In this document: one piece after another, positions 34,763 to 45,353 of the stretch
Position numbering within the stretch: position 1 is the stretch's first letter
Layout: the number at the start of each line of letters is the position of its first letter
From: Lachnospiraceae bacterium
Lineage (GTDB): Bacteria; Bacillota; Clostridia; Lachnospirales; Lachnospiraceae
Assembly (NCBI GenBank): GCA_022793065.1
Contig: JAAWCE010000017.1
Span: 1-64,000 of the forward strand
Reading direction: 5' to 3'
Length of the DNA: 64,000 nt
Made by a program: the position numbers and the translations under genes
Notes under the pieces: model-generated
Database searches by the model: none
Seen by the model: the letters and a program-made list of their open reading frames with translations, nothing else
Told to the model about the DNA's origin: nothing

Positions 34763-35971
34763 ATGATACAAAAAGAAATTACGCAAAACATACAATACAC
34801 ATTCAAATACAATACTACTATGGGACGACACGGTTGGCTGCGCCTTACTCCCGCATATTCCGTCCGTTTGGTGGAAGAAATTCTTTCGGCTTTGGACTAT
34901 TCTCCTAAATGTGTTATGGAACCATTTTCAGGTACAGGAACTACTGAACTTGTCTGCGCAAACAAAGGAATTTCTTCATTCGCATTGGAAATCAATCCGT
35001 TTTTAGTGTGGCTGGGCAACGCAAAATTGGAAGCTTATTCTATGGAAAAAATAAAGGAATTCCTAAATGTTGCACATCGCTTAACACTTGACATTGATTC
35101 ATTTGTCCCCGCAGCTTTTCCTCCCATACACAATTTTCATCGCTGGTGGGGAATACAGCAAGCACAGTTTCTAGCGAAATTAAAAACAGCAATCAATACA
35201 ATTAAAGATACTGAGATACATCAGCTACTCAAAGTGGCTTTCTGCCGCATAATAATTGAGTTATCAAACGCCGCATTTAATCATGTTTCAACGTCTTTCA
35301 AAGAATCAAATGATGTGCTGTTTTCGTTTGAATTCGGCAAAGAAACGTATCTGTCAATATGCCAAATGGTGGCACGCGGCGCAAGTATCCAGCCCCTTGT
35401 TTCTTCTAAAATCTTTTTACAAGATGCCAGAAGCCTTCCAAACAAGTATATTGGAACATATGATACGGTTATCACCTCGCCTCCATATCCTAACCGAATC
35501 TCATATATCAGAGAACTTCGACCATATATGTATTGGATGGACTATCTTGAAACCTCTGAGCAAGCCAGTGAGCTTGATTGGCATGCAATAGGAGGAACAT
35601 GGGGAAAAGCAACAAGTTTATTGGCAACTTGGAAAAGTAATGGATCTCTGCCACAATACGTATACGATATTGCGAACAAAATTTCGATTGCAGATAATAA
35701 ATCTGCTCACTTGATGGCTAATTACGTACTAAAATACTTTGAAGATATCAAAACACATTTATCTGCAGTATACTCCGGATTGACATCTGAAGGGAAAGTA
35801 TTTTATATCATTGGCAATTCAAATTTCTATGGAATTACTGTTCCTGCTGAATGTATATATGTTGATATTATGAAGCAAATCGGTTTTATTAACACCGAAT
35901 ATAAAATTGTCAGGAAACGCAATTGCAACAAGCAACTGTATGAATTTGTAGTGTCTGCACAAAAACGATAA
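34763..35971 (+). CDS. DNA amino-methyltransferase of the restriction-modification island
   Basis: A 402-residue methylase. The SAM-binding motif I is 'MEPFSGTGTTELVCANKG' near residue 50, and the catalytic motif IV is 'VITSPPYPNRISYIRELRPY' near residue 240. The order I then IV, with about 185 residues between, suggests target recognition in the middle. SPPY favours N4-cytosine, though N6-adenine is possible. It should protect the host from the endonuclease encoded directly upstream; the two are fully coupled with no gap. A GAGGG inside the upstream gene serves as its ribosome-binding site. The recognition sequence is unknown. Confidence 0.85.
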   Translation: MIQKEITQNIQYTFKYNTTMGRHGWLRLTPAYSVRLVEEILSALDYSPKCVMEPFSGTGTTELVCANKGISSFALEINPFLVWLGNAKLEAYSMEKIKEFLNVAHRLTLDIDSFVPAAFPPIHNFHRWWGIQQAQFLAKLKTAINTIKDTEIHQLLKVAFCRIIIELSNAAFNHVSTSFKESNDVLFSFEFGKETYLSICQMVARGASIQPLVSSKIFLQDARSLPNKYIGTYDTVITSPPYPNRISYIRELRPYMYWMDYLETSEQASELDWHAIGGTWGKATSLLATWKSNGSLPQYVYDIANKISIADNKSAHLMANYVLKYFEDIKTHLSAVYSGLTSEGKVFYIIGNSNFYGITVPAECIYVDIMKQIGFINTEYKIVRKRNCNKQLYEFVVSAQKR

Positions 35972-35995
35972 AAGAAAACATATGCACTAAGCTTA

Positions 35996-36048
35996 GAACA
36001 CACCAATACTATATTAAACCCAAAGTTTTTTATAGTATTGGCGTGTTC
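35996..36048. repeat. Long inverted repeat downstream of the methyltransferase
   Basis: Arms of 18 bp (35996-36013 and 36031-36048), starting GAACACACCAATAC, match with one exception around a 17-base AT-rich loop. A small CTAAGCTTAG palindrome lies just before. No T-run follows either arm. It may be a terminator shared by the convergent genes or the edge of the R-M island. Confidence 0.6.
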
Positions 36049-36064
36049 CCTGGTCATATACCGC

Positions 36065-37207
36065 CTACTCCGCCGCCTCCGTTTCAACCATAAAACTTGT
36101 AACCACATAAAGTACCTTATCGCCATACTCTACCCTGGACCAGCCTGAATCCCCGCTATATCCTGTGCGATGCACCTTCTGCCCGCTGTAAAGCTGACAG
36201 TCAATCGTATGATCTCCCTCCGAAGTACTTGGTTCCGTTCTCAGATTTACATATTCTTTCGGAGAAATCCAGTCGTCACAATTAGTAAACACAATAACTC
36301 TGCCTCCCGCCGTACTTACCCGATTGGGGTCGGAAGGCGGTACGGGCTGTTGATAATTCAAATCCGTTGTCAGATATTGACTAACCGCATAGAGTTTTTG
36401 ATCTTTATATTCCACCATTGACCAACCGGTATTTTCATTGATGCCCATTCTGACAATCACATCTCCGTTCTGAATCTGTGTCACAATATTTCCATCATCC
36501 GTCGTTGTGGGCGCAGAACGCAGATTCACCACATCCTTAGGCATTACTGACTCTTTTGTGGCCGTAAATTCCATGGTCACTTTTCCCATTGCCGTCTCGT
36601 TTTCATCAGGCGTCTGCACACCTGATGAAATAACGGCCTCCGCGGTAGGTTCCGGCATGGATTCCGAAGGTTGTCCTGAAGCATTGCCCGTATCATTCCC
36701 TATAAGCTCTCCCTGAACATTACCTGTATTGGTTCCTGTACTTTCTCCCTGAACATTACCTGTATTGGCTCCTGTACTTTCTCCCTGAGCATTACCTGTA
36801 TTGGCTCCTGTACTTTCTCCCTGGACGCTGCCCCCATCGGCTCCTACACTTTCTTCCGGACTGTGACTCGTACCGGCTTCTGAACCATTATCTGAGGGAT
36901 GCTCAGGCGCAGCGCTTGCAGATGAGGTTTGGCCAGGTTCCGAAGTTACTTCAGGCATGGCCGCCGAGGTCGAATCCAATCCCTGACCGGAGTTCTGGTA
37001 TGCTGACGAATCAGACGGTTTTTCCGTTGCCTGTGCCAACAATTCATTACTTCCCTGGTCCGGCCTGCCCATATGGGTAACATACCACAGCCCCACACAG
37101 ATCATCGCTGCAAGCACTGCCAGCCCCAAAATAATTATTACCACCAGTTTTGTATCCAATGGTTCCGATTGTTCTATTTCTTCCTCTTTGTTCCACTTCT
37201 CATCCAT
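36065..37207 (-). CDS. Membrane-anchored protein with repeat linker and two SH3-like domains
   Basis: A 380-residue protein with a short cytoplasmic tail and one helix ('LVVIIILGLAVLAAMICVGL'). A long Ser/Gly/Thr/Glu linker carries a 12-residue repeat, 'GESTGANTGNVQ'. Two bacterial SH3-like domains complete it ('DVVNLRSAPTTTDDGNIVTQ' and 'EYVNLRTEPSTSEGDHTIDC', each ending with a W-S-x-V-E-Y-x-D/G strand). Such domains bind cell-wall peptides, and the linker would span the wall. There is no catalytic domain. It lies in reverse orientation to the R-M genes. Confidence 0.8.
   Translation of the reverse strand: MDEKWNKEEEIEQSEPLDTKLVVIIILGLAVLAAMICVGLWYVTHMGRPDQGSNELLAQATEKPSDSSAYQNSGQGLDSTSAAMPEVTSEPGQTSSASAAPEHPSDNGSEAGTSHSPEESVGADGGSVQGESTGANTGNAQGESTGANTGNVQGESTGTNTGNVQGELIGNDTGNASGQPSESMPEPTAEAVISSGVQTPDENETAMGKVTMEFTATKESVMPKDVVNLRSAPTTTDDGNIVTQIQNGDVIVRMGINENTGWSMVEYKDQKLYAVSQYLTTDLNYQQPVPPSDPNRVSTAGGRVIVFTNCDDWISPKEYVNLRTEPSTSEGDHTIDCQLYSGQKVHRTGYSGDSGWSRVEYGDKVLYVVTSFMVETEAAE
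36709..36816. repeat. 36-bp in-frame tandem repeat, three near-identical units
   Basis: Units at 36709-36744, 36745-36780 and 36781-36816 start with CTCCCTGA and differ at only a few bases. A degenerate unit precedes at 36673. They encode the 12-residue linker repeat of the SH3 protein, so copy number may vary between strains. Confidence 0.85.
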
Positions 37208-37367
37208 TCATCCTACTCCTGTTCCATGTCCTAAATAATTACACCACGTGCTTCATACCTGTGACGGACTATTTTCTATTGTTAGTCCTATACTTTTGCA
37301 ATTCAAATATGACACAAATGTCAAGCTCAGTCCAAAATCGACGCTTATGTCACATTTTTCTTTCGTA

Positions 37368-37401
37368 TTTTAATCACAGAAAACTTTTAATCACAGAAAA
37401 C
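37368..37401. repeat. Two perfect tandem 17-bp copies
   Basis: TTTTAATCACAGAAAAC occurs at 37368-37384 and again at 37385-37401, right at the trpS stop codon. This is probably a recent slip duplication; no function is evident. Confidence 0.8.
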
Positions 37402-37403
37402 CA

Positions 37404-38501
37404 TCAGGCTTCGTATTTCGCACTCTGGGCACGAATCAGCTCGGCATCTTCAAAATAGTTAATCCTCATAGCACTTTTCACTTCCGATAATGTCTGTGCT
37501 GCAGCCTCTCTGGCATTTTCGCTGCCCTTCTTAAGGATTTCATAAATCGCCGGAATATCTTTTTCCAATTCCTTCCTGCGGTTACGGATGGGCTCTAACG
37601 TTTCCTGCATCACATTTTCCAGGAATTTTTTCACCTTAATATCCCCTAATCCGCCGCGCTGGTAATGTGCTTTTAATTCCTCCAGATTGGCATATTCAGG
37701 AAGATATCTTTCAAAATGTTCCTGTCTGCAAAAGGCATCCAGATAAATAAATACCGTATTTCCTTCCAAATGCCCAGGGTCGCTGACTTTCAAATGCAGC
37801 GGGTCCGTGAACATATTCCTGATTTTTGCCCGAACCTCATCTGCCGTATCCGCCAAATAAATACCATTTCCCAGGGATTTACTCATTTTTGCTTTACCGT
37901 CAATTCCAGGCAGCCTTTTGCTTGCCTCATCTCCCGGTAAAATTGCTTCCGGCTCCACCAATACCGGCGCGTATACTGTGTTAAACTTATGCACAATTTC
38001 TCTTGTCTGCTCAATCATTGGAAGCTGGTCGTCCCCCACCGGCACTGTCGTTGCCTTAAATGCGGTAATATCCGCCGCCTGACTGATCGGATAGGTAAAA
38101 AAGCCCACCGGAATACTGGTTTCAAAATTGCGCATTTGAATCTCATTCTTTACAGTAGGATTCCTCTGCAGCCTGGCAACCGTCACCAAATCCATATAAT
38201 AAAAACTAAGTTCACACAATTCGGAAACCTGTGACTGGATAAAAAGGGTAGATTTTAAAGGATCCAGACCACAAGACATATAGTCCAACGCGACTTCGAT
38301 AATATTCTGTCGTACTTTCTCCGGGTTTTCAATGTTATCCGTCAAAGCCTGCGCGTCCGCGATCATAATGAAAATTTTCTCATACTCTCCTGAATTTTGT
38401 AAGGCAACACGCTGCCTGAGCGACCCTACGTAATGCCCTACATGCAGCCTGCCCGTGGGTCTGTCACCTGTTAAAATAACTTTCTCTTTCTTTATTTCCA
38501 T
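37404..38501 (-). CDS. trpS: Tryptophanyl-tRNA synthetase
   Basis: A 365-residue class Ic synthetase charging tRNA-Trp. The HIGH-like motif is '[17 protein letters not shown]', and the KMSKS motif is exact in '[14 protein letters not shown]'. Other blocks are '[13 protein letters not shown]' and '[14 protein letters not shown]'. Its start lies behind GGGAGGG. The leader is too short and lacks the features of a T-box. It is single-gene, with the SH3 protein downstream. Confidence 0.95.
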   Translation of the reverse strand: MEIKKEKVILTGDRPTGRLHVGHYVGSLRQRVALQNSGEYEKIFIMIADAQALTDNIENPEKVRQNIIEVALDYMSCGLDPLKSTLFIQSQVSELCELSFYYMDLVTVARLQRNPTVKNEIQMRNFETSIPVGFFTYPISQAADITAFKATTVPVGDDQLPMIEQTREIVHKFNTVYAPVLVEPEAILPGDEASKRLPGIDGKAKMSKSLGNGIYLADTADEVRAKIRNMFTDPLHLKVSDPGHLEGNTVFIYLDAFCRQEHFERYLPEYANLEELKAHYQRGGLGDIKVKKFLENVMQETLEPIRNRRKELEKDIPAIYEILKKGSENAREAAAQTLSEVKSAMRINYFEDAELIRAQSAKYEA

Positions 38502-38792
38502 TTTTTTCCCTCCCTATACGCTGAAAGCATGATAAAAATTTTTCCAACGTTTTCTGTGCCTATTATAACATGAATTTTTTTTAAGGCAAATACTTTTGTG
38601 GGCGTTGGCCCCAAATGCCCTTACACAGCCAATTTCTTTAAAAGATTTCCAAAAATCTTCAAAAATGGCTGAAACAGCCTGGATAAATTGATTTTTTGTC
38701 GTATACTATAAAAAGGAAATGTGTTTTTACGATGTTCTTGTGTTTTTTACACATTGATTCTACCAGGCGCTCTGCGCAGAAATGAGGTTACA

Positions 38793-41150
38793 ATGAGAAA
38801 AATCATCCCCTTTAATGATAACTGGAGCTTTACCAAAGATAATATAAACTGGGAGCCGGCAACACTTCCCCACACTTGGAATTCAATAGACGGAATGGAT
38901 GGCAAAGGCGAATATCACAGAGGCCAGTGCTGCTATATCAATCAGCTTGCCACCCCCACACTCCGGAAAGGGGAACGGGTTTTCCTTGAAATACTGGCCC
39001 TTGCCCTAAGCGGCAAAGTCTGTGTCAACGACAAAGAAGCCGGAAGCCACGAAGGCGGATATTCTTCTTTCGTGTTGGATATTACAGACTTTCTGCACCC
39101 TTCTGTTGACGAAGACGGTTTTGCTTTGGAGCCTTCCCCCAATACGATTTCCATTTATGCCGACAACGCCAATCACAGTCATATTTATCCCCAAATGGCT
39201 GATTTTACTTTTTATGGTGGATTATATCGAGGGGTCAATCTTTTGATTTTATCCGAAACTCATTTTGATGTATGTTATCACGGCGCATCCGGCCTTGCCA
39301 TTACACCGGAAATTTTAACAAACCACAGCACACCGGGCGCGTCGGCCAAAGCCATGCTGCATTTGAATTCCTGGGTGGTAAATGCTTCTCCTGATTACAC
39401 TGTGCGCTATCTGATTACCGATGCGGACGGCCGGGAAGTGGCTGAGACCTGGAGACCCGCCGAATCTCCTAAAGCTGATATCCTGCTGCCCTCCCCCCAT
39501 TTATGGCAAGGCGTGGAAGACCCTTATCTTTACACATGCACCGCCACTTTGGTATACCGCAATGAATCGGTGGATGAAGTCAGCAGCCGTTTTGGTATCC
39601 GTTCCTTTTATGTTGATCCTGAAAAAGGCTTTATTTTAAACGGGAAACCAATGATGCTGCGGGGCGTATCACGTCATCAGGACAGACTCTATCTGGGCAA
39701 TGCTCTGACCAAAAAACAGCACTATGAGGATGCCGCCCTGATTCACGAAATCGGAGCCAACACCATACGGCTTGCCCACTATCAGCACAGCAAAGAGTTC
39801 TACGACGCCTGCGATGAATATGGCTTTATTGTGTGGGCGGAAATTCCCTATATCAGCAGCCAAAGCGATGACCCGGCAGCCCACGAAAACTGTCGTCTGC
39901 AAATGAAAGATTTAATTTACCAGAATTACAATCATCCCTGTATCTGCTTTTGGGGAATTTCCAATGAGATTACCATTGCCGGAGAAAAGCCCGGATTGAC
40001 AGAAAATCACAAAGATCTGAACGCACTTGTGAAAGAACTGGACCCTTCGCGCCTTACCACCATTGCCCACGTAAGTATGCTTGGGCCTGACAGTCCCCTT
40101 CACGGCATTACGGACGTGGAAAGCTACAATCACTATTTTGGCTGGTATGGCGGCACTTATGAAAACAATGAAAAGTGGCTTGACCACTTCCATGAAATTC
40201 ATCCGGAAATTTGCCTGGGCCTGTCCGAATATGGCGCTGAAGGCATTATCACGTATCAGCCCGACACCCCAAAATGCCGGGATTATTCCGAAGCTTATCA
40301 GGCTGAGTATCACGAGCATATGGCAAAAATCCTCATGGAGCGTCCCTATCTTTGGTCAACCTATGTGTGGAATATGTTTGATTTCGGCTGCGCGGCCAGA
40401 AACGAAGGCGGTACCGCCGGCCGCAACAACAAAGGCCTTGTCACCATGGACAGAAAAATTAAGAAAGAAGCCTTTTATGTTTATAAGGCTTATTGGAGCA
40501 AAGAACCCTTCGTACATCTATGCGGCAGACGTTATGCCTGTAGAAGCGGAGCCTCTACCACTGTAAAAGTTTACTCCAATCTGTCCCAGGTTACTTTGTA
40601 TGTAAACGGACAAATTTTCGATACCAAATATGGCAATAAAATCTTTCTTTTTGAGAATGTGCCCTTGTCCGACGGTTTTACCTATCTGACCGCTGAAGCC
40701 GGAACTTCTCCTGTCTGCTCGGATGCGTGGCTCTTCTTACCCCATGCCTCTGTCACAGACACAATGACTTTGGAAAAAGTAGCTCACAAGCCTGACATCT
40801 ACACCCTTCCCCAGGAAGACGACGACGGTGACGGTGTGGCAAACTGGTTTGAAACCGTAGATTCCGCAGCAGATCATTCTCCTATGGAATACTCGGAACA
40901 CCATTTTTCTGTTCACGATAAAATCAGTGCCATTTGCGGCAATGAAGACGCCTTTCATATTTTGGCCGGCGCCATGTATTCCATGACCGGTATGAAGATG
41001 AAGAAATCCATGCTGGCAATGATGGGAGAAAAGACACTTTTTGAACTCTCAGATATGTTCAAAAGCATGGGCGGCACAGATTCCGATAAAAAAGTACCGG
41101 AAAACGCCCTGCAGATTATCAATTCCGAATTAGCCAAAATCAAAAAATAA
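38793..41150 (+). CDS. Glycoside hydrolase family 2 protein (beta-galactosidase/beta-glucuronidase type)
   Basis: A 785-residue enzyme, cytoplasmic since no signal peptide is seen. The ATG at 38793 follows GAGG by six bases; the frame runs 24 codons further without a site. Order: jelly-roll sugar-binding domain ('HRGQCCYINQL', 'YGGLYRGVNLL'), Ig-like domain, then a TIM barrel. The acid/base Glu392 is in 'FWGISNEITIAGE' and the nucleophile Glu479 in 'CLGLSEYGAEG'. A C-terminal extension has a Ca-loop-like 'EDDDGDGVANWF' and a helical tail. It retains 'WNMFDFG', a GH2 landmark. The sugar specificity is unresolved. Confidence 0.9.
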   Translation: MRKIIPFNDNWSFTKDNINWEPATLPHTWNSIDGMDGKGEYHRGQCCYINQLATPTLRKGERVFLEILALALSGKVCVNDKEAGSHEGGYSSFVLDITDFLHPSVDEDGFALEPSPNTISIYADNANHSHIYPQMADFTFYGGLYRGVNLLILSETHFDVCYHGASGLAITPEILTNHSTPGASAKAMLHLNSWVVNASPDYTVRYLITDADGREVAETWRPAESPKADILLPSPHLWQGVEDPYLYTCTATLVYRNESVDEVSSRFGIRSFYVDPEKGFILNGKPMMLRGVSRHQDRLYLGNALTKKQHYEDAALIHEIGANTIRLAHYQHSKEFYDACDEYGFIVWAEIPYISSQSDDPAAHENCRLQMKDLIYQNYNHPCICFWGISNEITIAGEKPGLTENHKDLNALVKELDPSRLTTIAHVSMLGPDSPLHGITDVESYNHYFGWYGGTYENNEKWLDHFHEIHPEICLGLSEYGAEGIITYQPDTPKCRDYSEAYQAEYHEHMAKILMERPYLWSTYVWNMFDFGCAARNEGGTAGRNNKGLVTMDRKIKKEAFYVYKAYWSKEPFVHLCGRRYACRSGASTTVKVYSNLSQVTLYVNGQIFDTKYGNKIFLFENVPLSDGFTYLTAEAGTSPVCSDAWLFLPHASVTDTMTLEKVAHKPDIYTLPQEDDDGDGVANWFETVDSAADHSPMEYSEHHFSVHDKISAICGNEDAFHILAGAMYSMTGMKMKKSMLAMMGEKTLFELSDMFKSMGGTDSDKKVPENALQIINSELAKIKK

Positions 41151-41156
41151 CCATTG

Positions 41157-41195
41157 GGGCGGGAGCTGGCAGCAAAAACTCCCAACTCCCGCCTA
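41157..41195. terminator. Terminator between the GH2 and P-ATPase genes
   Basis: GGCGGGAG and CTCCCGCC form a GC stem, extended by weaker pairing inside, seven bases beyond the GH2 stop. It stands between convergent genes. The T-rich tail is modest. Confidence 0.6.
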
Positions 41196-41244
41196 CTATT
41201 TACGATTTTATCTTTCTGCACACAAAACCTCATCCATTCCTCTC

Positions 41245-44151
41245 TTATCCCTGTACTGTTTCCCGTACCGATACATCTTTCGTGTGCGCAAACAATACTA
41301 TGATCTCATGTGCAATTAACGGCGCAGCCGCCAAAATTCCCAGCCGCATCCATTCTTTTCCTGACAAGGGTGACGTTCCAAATGCCTGCACCAAAAACGA
41401 CACTTCCGTCACAGCAAACTGTAACAAAAATCCCAGAATACAGGCTCCTATCATAAGCTTATTTTCCAGATGATTCATGCGAAAAACCGATTTTCCCATA
41501 TCCCGCATCCCCACCGCATGAAACAGTTGAGACATTCCTAAAACCGTAAAAGCATATGTCTGCGCTTTTGCAAGTACGGACGGACTTTGCAAAACCGACG
41601 CCAGATTCCCCAGACTGATCGTCTGCCCATTGATGCGAAGCAACGCACAGGGAAGCATGAGAAATGCCGTCAGACTAACCGCCGCAATTAACGCCCCATA
41701 AAAACAAGTACAGGCAAGTCTTCCTCCGGAAAACAGACTTTCCTTCGCTTTTCTGGGCGGCTGCCTCATTAATTCCGCACCATCATTTTTATCCACCCCC
41801 AATGCCAATGCCGGCAGAGAATCTGTAATCAAGTTAATCCATAAAATATGACTGGACTTCAAAGGAGACGCCAATCCACATATTACAGCCAAAAACATAG
41901 TAATAATTTCACCCAAATTGGAAGACAGCAGAAAAATAACCGACTTTCTGATATTCTCATAGACTCCTCTGCCCTCTTCTATGGCACGTCTGATGGTTGC
42001 AAAGTTATCGTCTGTCAAAATCATATCCGACGCCTGCCTTGCCACATCCGTCCCTGACATTCCCATAGCGATACCAATGTCAGCCTTTTTCAGAGAAGGC
42101 GCGTCGTTTACGCCGTCCCCTGTCATTGCAACAATCTCCCCCCTCTGTTTGAAACCGTCCACAATGCGTACCTTCTGCGCCGGAGACACCCTTGCAAATA
42201 CTCTAATATCTCCTATTTTGTCAGCAAATTCCTCTTCTGACAAATGCCCTAACTCTTCCCCTGTCATACATTGACCAAAATAATCCACAATGCCCAACTG
42301 CCTGCCTATGGCAAAAGCCGTATCCACATGATCTCCGGTAATCATAACCGTCTTTACGCCCGCTTCTTTGAAATCAGACACCGCTCTGGCTGCCTCCGGC
42401 CGGGCCGGGTCCCTCATTCCCACCATGCCTAAAAAGATTAAATTTTCCTCTTTTGCTTCCGTGCATCCAGTCCTCATAGCTATTGCCAAAGTACGAAGAG
42501 CGTCTCCTGACATTTCCTCCACCGCTTCTTTCAATTTTCTGCGATAAGGTTCGGTAAGTCTGATAACGCCTCCCCGTGTAAATATCTGCGTACATTGTTT
42601 TAAGACTTCGTCCGGGGCCCCTTTTGTATAAGACACCATCTGCCCGGAACCAGATCTGCCCGATGTTCCTGCTGCAGCCGCTTCAGAAAATTCCGCCGCC
42701 CGTAATTCTCCGCCGCCGCTCAATTTGCCAGGTTTCTTTTCACTTATTGATAAACCATACGCCCCACTTCCCGAACCGCCATAATTTCTGGACGTTCCAA
42801 AACTTCCCATGCTCAAAGCAGCTCCACGCCCCCGTCTTTCCGATGTCAGGGATACAGGCCGGACATGTTCTCTTCTGTGAAGCGTAGTCATCATCTTCCT
42901 ATCAGAATCAAAAGATAATTCCCCCATTCTGGGCATCTCCTGTTCCAACGCTTCTTTCCTAACGCCTGCCTCCGCCGCTGCATCCAGCAAGGCAAGCTCC
43001 GTAGGATCTCCTGTTCTGTTCCCCTCTTCCAGTACGGCGTCATTGCACAATACCATACCATAATAGAAATCCTGACATAATGACATGGAACAATCCTTTA
43101 CATCCAGCAGCCTGCCATCCAGCCAACACTTCTCCACAGTCATCCGATTCTGTGTGAGCGTGCCTGTCTTATCGGAACAAACCACGCTGACCGCCCCCAA
43201 CGTCTCAACGGAAGGAAGTCTGCGGACAATGGTATTTACCCTTACCATGCGGGTGACGCTCAAAGCAAGGCAGATTGTAACCACCGCCGGCAACCCTTCC
43301 GGAACCGCAGCCACCGCCAGAGAAATAGCCGTAATGAGCATTTCGGGCACATTGCGTTTCTGTAACACCGCAATTACAAAGAGGGCTGCGCAAAGCAAAA
43401 GGGACAAAAGACTCAAAATTTTCCCTAACTCCCCCAAACGCTTCTGCAAAGGCGTCATCTCTTCCTTACTTTCAGTAATCATAGTGGCAATCTGCCCCAG
43501 CTCCGTTCCCATTCCGGTAGCCGTAACCAGCCCCAGTCCCCGGCCATAAGTGACTATGGTAGACATATATGCCATATTCCGTCTGTCCCCCAGCGGAAGC
43601 TGTCTGCCCTTCTCCCCTATAAATCCCGCATCTTTTTCCATGGGCAGAGATTCTCCCGTCAGCGCGGATTCTTCTATTTTTAAATTTGCGGACTCTATCA
43701 GACGCAAATCCGCCGGCACCTGACATCCGGCTTCCAAATAGACCAAATCCCCTTTCACCAGTTCTGCCGCTGGAATTTCCATGCGTCTGCCTTCCCGAAT
43801 CACCATAGCTTTCGGACTGGTAAGCTTTTTCAACGACTCCAAAGCCTTTCTGGCCTTACCTTCCTGAAGCATACCCACCAACGCATTCATTACCACCACC
43901 ACGCCGATAATGATTGCATCACTGATTTCCTCCAGCAATACAGAAACCACCGCGGCCACAATCAGCACATAAATCAAAGGATCATTTAACTGCTCCAAAA
44001 ATGATTCCACAGGCGTCTTCTTACGGGCGGCTTTCATCTCATTTCTGCCGTCCCGCCGCAGCCGTTCTCCTGCCTCCCGCTGTGACAACCCATTATGGGC
44101 ATTACTTTTTAATTCCTCTACGGTCTGTCCGATACTATACTGTTCAAACAC
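41245..44151 (-). CDS. P-type Ca2+-transporting ATPase with a Gly/Ser-rich insertion
   Basis: A 968-residue type II P-ATPase. I place the start at a GTG (44151) six bases behind GGGGAGG, giving '[20 protein letters not shown]'. Motifs: '[11 protein letters not shown]', the phosphorylation site '[14 protein letters not shown]' and the hinge '[19 protein letters not shown]'. Helix 4 '[14 protein letters not shown]' and helix 6 '[18 protein letters not shown]' contribute calcium-type ligands. Residues about 436-503, in the nucleotide domain just before '[10 protein letters not shown]', form an extra low-complexity stretch ('[18 protein letters not shown]') that relatives usually lack. It probably exports Ca2+ from the cytoplasm. 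Confidence 0.93.
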   Translation of the reverse strand: MFEQYSIGQTVEELKSNAHNGLSQREAGERLRRDGRNEMKAARKKTPVESFLEQLNDPLIYVLIVAAVVSVLLEEISDAIIIGVVVVMNALVGMLQEGKARKALESLKKLTSPKAMVIREGRRMEIPAAELVKGDLVYLEAGCQVPADLRLIESANLKIEESALTGESLPMEKDAGFIGEKGRQLPLGDRRNMAYMSTIVTYGRGLGLVTATGMGTELGQIATMITESKEEMTPLQKRLGELGKILSLLSLLLCAALFVIAVLQKRNVPEMLITAISLAVAAVPEGLPAVVTICLALSVTRMVRVNTIVRRLPSVETLGAVSVVCSDKTGTLTQNRMTVEKCWLDGRLLDVKDCSMSLCQDFYYGMVLCNDAVLEEGNRTGDPTELALLDAAAEAGVRKEALEQEMPRMGELSFDSDRKMMTTLHRREHVRPVSLTSERRGRGAALSMGSFGTSRNYGGSGSGAYGLSISEKKPGKLSGGGELRAAEFSEAAAAGTSGRSGSGQMVSYTKGAPDEVLKQCTQIFTRGGVIRLTEPYRRKLKEAVEEMSGDALRTLAIAMRTGCTEAKEENLIFLGMVGMRDPARPEAARAVSDFKEAGVKTVMITGDHVDTAFAIGRQLGIVDYFGQCMTGEELGHLSEEEFADKIGDIRVFARVSPAQKVRIVDGFKQRGEIVAMTGDGVNDAPSLKKADIGIAMGMSGTDVARQASDMILTDDNFATIRRAIEEGRGVYENIRKSVIFLLSSNLGEIITMFLAVICGLASPLKSSHILWINLITDSLPALALGVDKNDGAELMRQPPRKAKESLFSGGRLACTCFYGALIAAVSLTAFLMLPCALLRINGQTISLGNLASVLQSPSVLAKAQTYAFTVLGMSQLFHAVGMRDMGKSVFRMNHLENKLMIGACILGFLLQFAVTEVSFLVQAFGTSPLSGKEWMRLGILAAAPLIAHEIIVLFAHTKDVSVRETVQG

Positions 44152-44507
44152 AAAATACCTCCCCTGACTGATACTTCCGGATTGGAATACAGATAATAGG
44201 CTTTCCTTGCCGGATAGCATATTGGTTTACATCACATGACAAATTTACGGCTGCACGATGATTGTCCCTCCCGTAAACTGTAATATGATTCATTCTGCAT
44301 AGCTATGATTGATAACAATTTATGCTTAGGGCAAAAAAAGTATGTCCCCTCTTCCAATTTTATGAAAGACACCATATACTATAAAATTACAATTGCCCAA
44401 TCTAACATTATTTCATAGGAGATACCTGAAATTTCACCCAGACAACATAGAAAAAATACGAGCACAATATGTAGCATAAAATTTTTCTTCCCATGGCTGC
44501 CCCTGAC
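44152..44507. other. Gene-free leader and spacer upstream of the P-ATPase
   Basis: About 350 bases without a credible gene. On the minus strand, TTTACGG and CCGTAAA pair around a 22-base loop at roughly 44240-44275. A second arm set (GTTTAC/GTAAAC) overlaps it. No known riboswitch class was recognised. Confidence 0.3.
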
Positions 44508-44544
44508 AAATCAGGGTATTTTCATCCGGAAAATACCCTGATTT
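44508..44544 (-). terminator. Terminator of the ferritin-like gene
   Basis: AAATCAGGGTATTTTC (44508-44523) and its perfect complement GAAAATACCCTGATTT (44529-44544) form a 16-bp stem with a 5-base loop, ten bases past the stop codon. Confidence 0.8.
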
Positions 44545-44553
44545 CCGACACAA

Positions 44554-45144
44554 TTATAAATCTTCCATCAAAGCCTGCAGTAACAGAATATGATATTCTT
44601 CATCCTTGATAATTCGCAGCAGCACAGCTTTTACACAATCATCCCCTATCATTCCAATATGTTTGCGATACTGATTGATTGCCGCTTTTTCCGCTTCTAT
44701 ACCTGCACAAAGCATTTTTCTGATATTTGACGATAGTGTCAGATATGCGGGCGTCCACAGCTTTTGCTTCCCGTTAGGCTGCATAACCCCATAGTCCACC
44801 TCTCCGCCTAACAAATCAATTAACTCACCCAATTTCTGCAAATGCATCATTTCCGCTATTGCAATCCCCAAAATCACCTTGGCAAGAGAACATTTTTCAC
44901 AGGACATTCTGTTTTGATTGTTGATATATTGCGTGATTGCACTAAGTTCCGATACCGCTCCGCTATAATCTATCTTAAGCAGCTCCGCGTAATCCCTGTT
45001 TCTGCACTTCACCTGTATGGGCGGATAAGGCAGTTCAAGCATGGCCGGTTTGACGCCGGACATAACGCAATCGTTTACAATTGGATTTGTACTTTTTCCC
45101 ATAAATAATCTTCCAACCTGAACTTTTTCTATACTATATTCCAT
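44554..45144 (-). CDS. Ferritin-like domain protein (rubrerythrin/Mn-catalase superfamily)
   Basis: A 196-residue four-helix protein. Helix 1 carries 'DYSGAVSELSAITQYINNQ', helix 2 'LGIAIAEMMHLQKLGELI' (Glu-x2-His), helix 3 'GIEAEKAAINQYRKH' and helix 4 'IKDEEYHILLLQALM' (Glu-x2-His). That is the ligand pattern of a di-metal centre. It may be a peroxidase or an iron-binding protein, or a clostridial spore-coat-associated relative. The sequence does not decide. It is divergent from the VIT/VWA gene. Confidence 0.75.
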   Translation of the reverse strand: MEYSIEKVQVGRLFMGKSTNPIVNDCVMSGVKPAMLELPYPPIQVKCRNRDYAELLKIDYSGAVSELSAITQYINNQNRMSCEKCSLAKVILGIAIAEMMHLQKLGELIDLLGGEVDYGVMQPNGKQKLWTPAYLTLSSNIRKMLCAGIEAEKAAINQYRKHIGMIGDDCVKAVLLRIIKDEEYHILLLQALMEDL

Positions 45145-45308
45145 TCCCGGTTCTGTGTGACTTCCATATCAGATGAAGTGTGTTTTATGCTTTACAGCCA
45201 ACTTATGAACCCATTGAAATGATGCAAATATGTTTAAAATTTGATGCAGTTTTTGTGCACGCTCATTGTACTATTTTAATAAAGCTTCAAAACACAAATC
45301 AAAGCTCT

Positions 45309-45353
45309 GCCAACGGCGTAGGTGTAAATCTTTCCCCTGCTCCCTGGGTCAGG
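45309..45353 (+). promoter_or_regulatory. Structured leader before the VIT/VWA gene
   Basis: GCCAACGGC (45309-45317) forms a small hairpin and CCTG/CAGG (45336-45339 with 45350-45353) a second one, within a roughly 200-base untranslated stretch. I compared it mentally with c-di-GMP, SAM, TPP, THF and fluoride riboswitch cores and found no match. Significance is unknown. Confidence 0.25.

Noticed and set aside
42624..42887. Plus-strand frame opposite the low-complexity insert of the P-ATPase
   Set aside because: It is a shadow of the Gly/Ser-rich coding stretch and lacks a ribosome-binding site.
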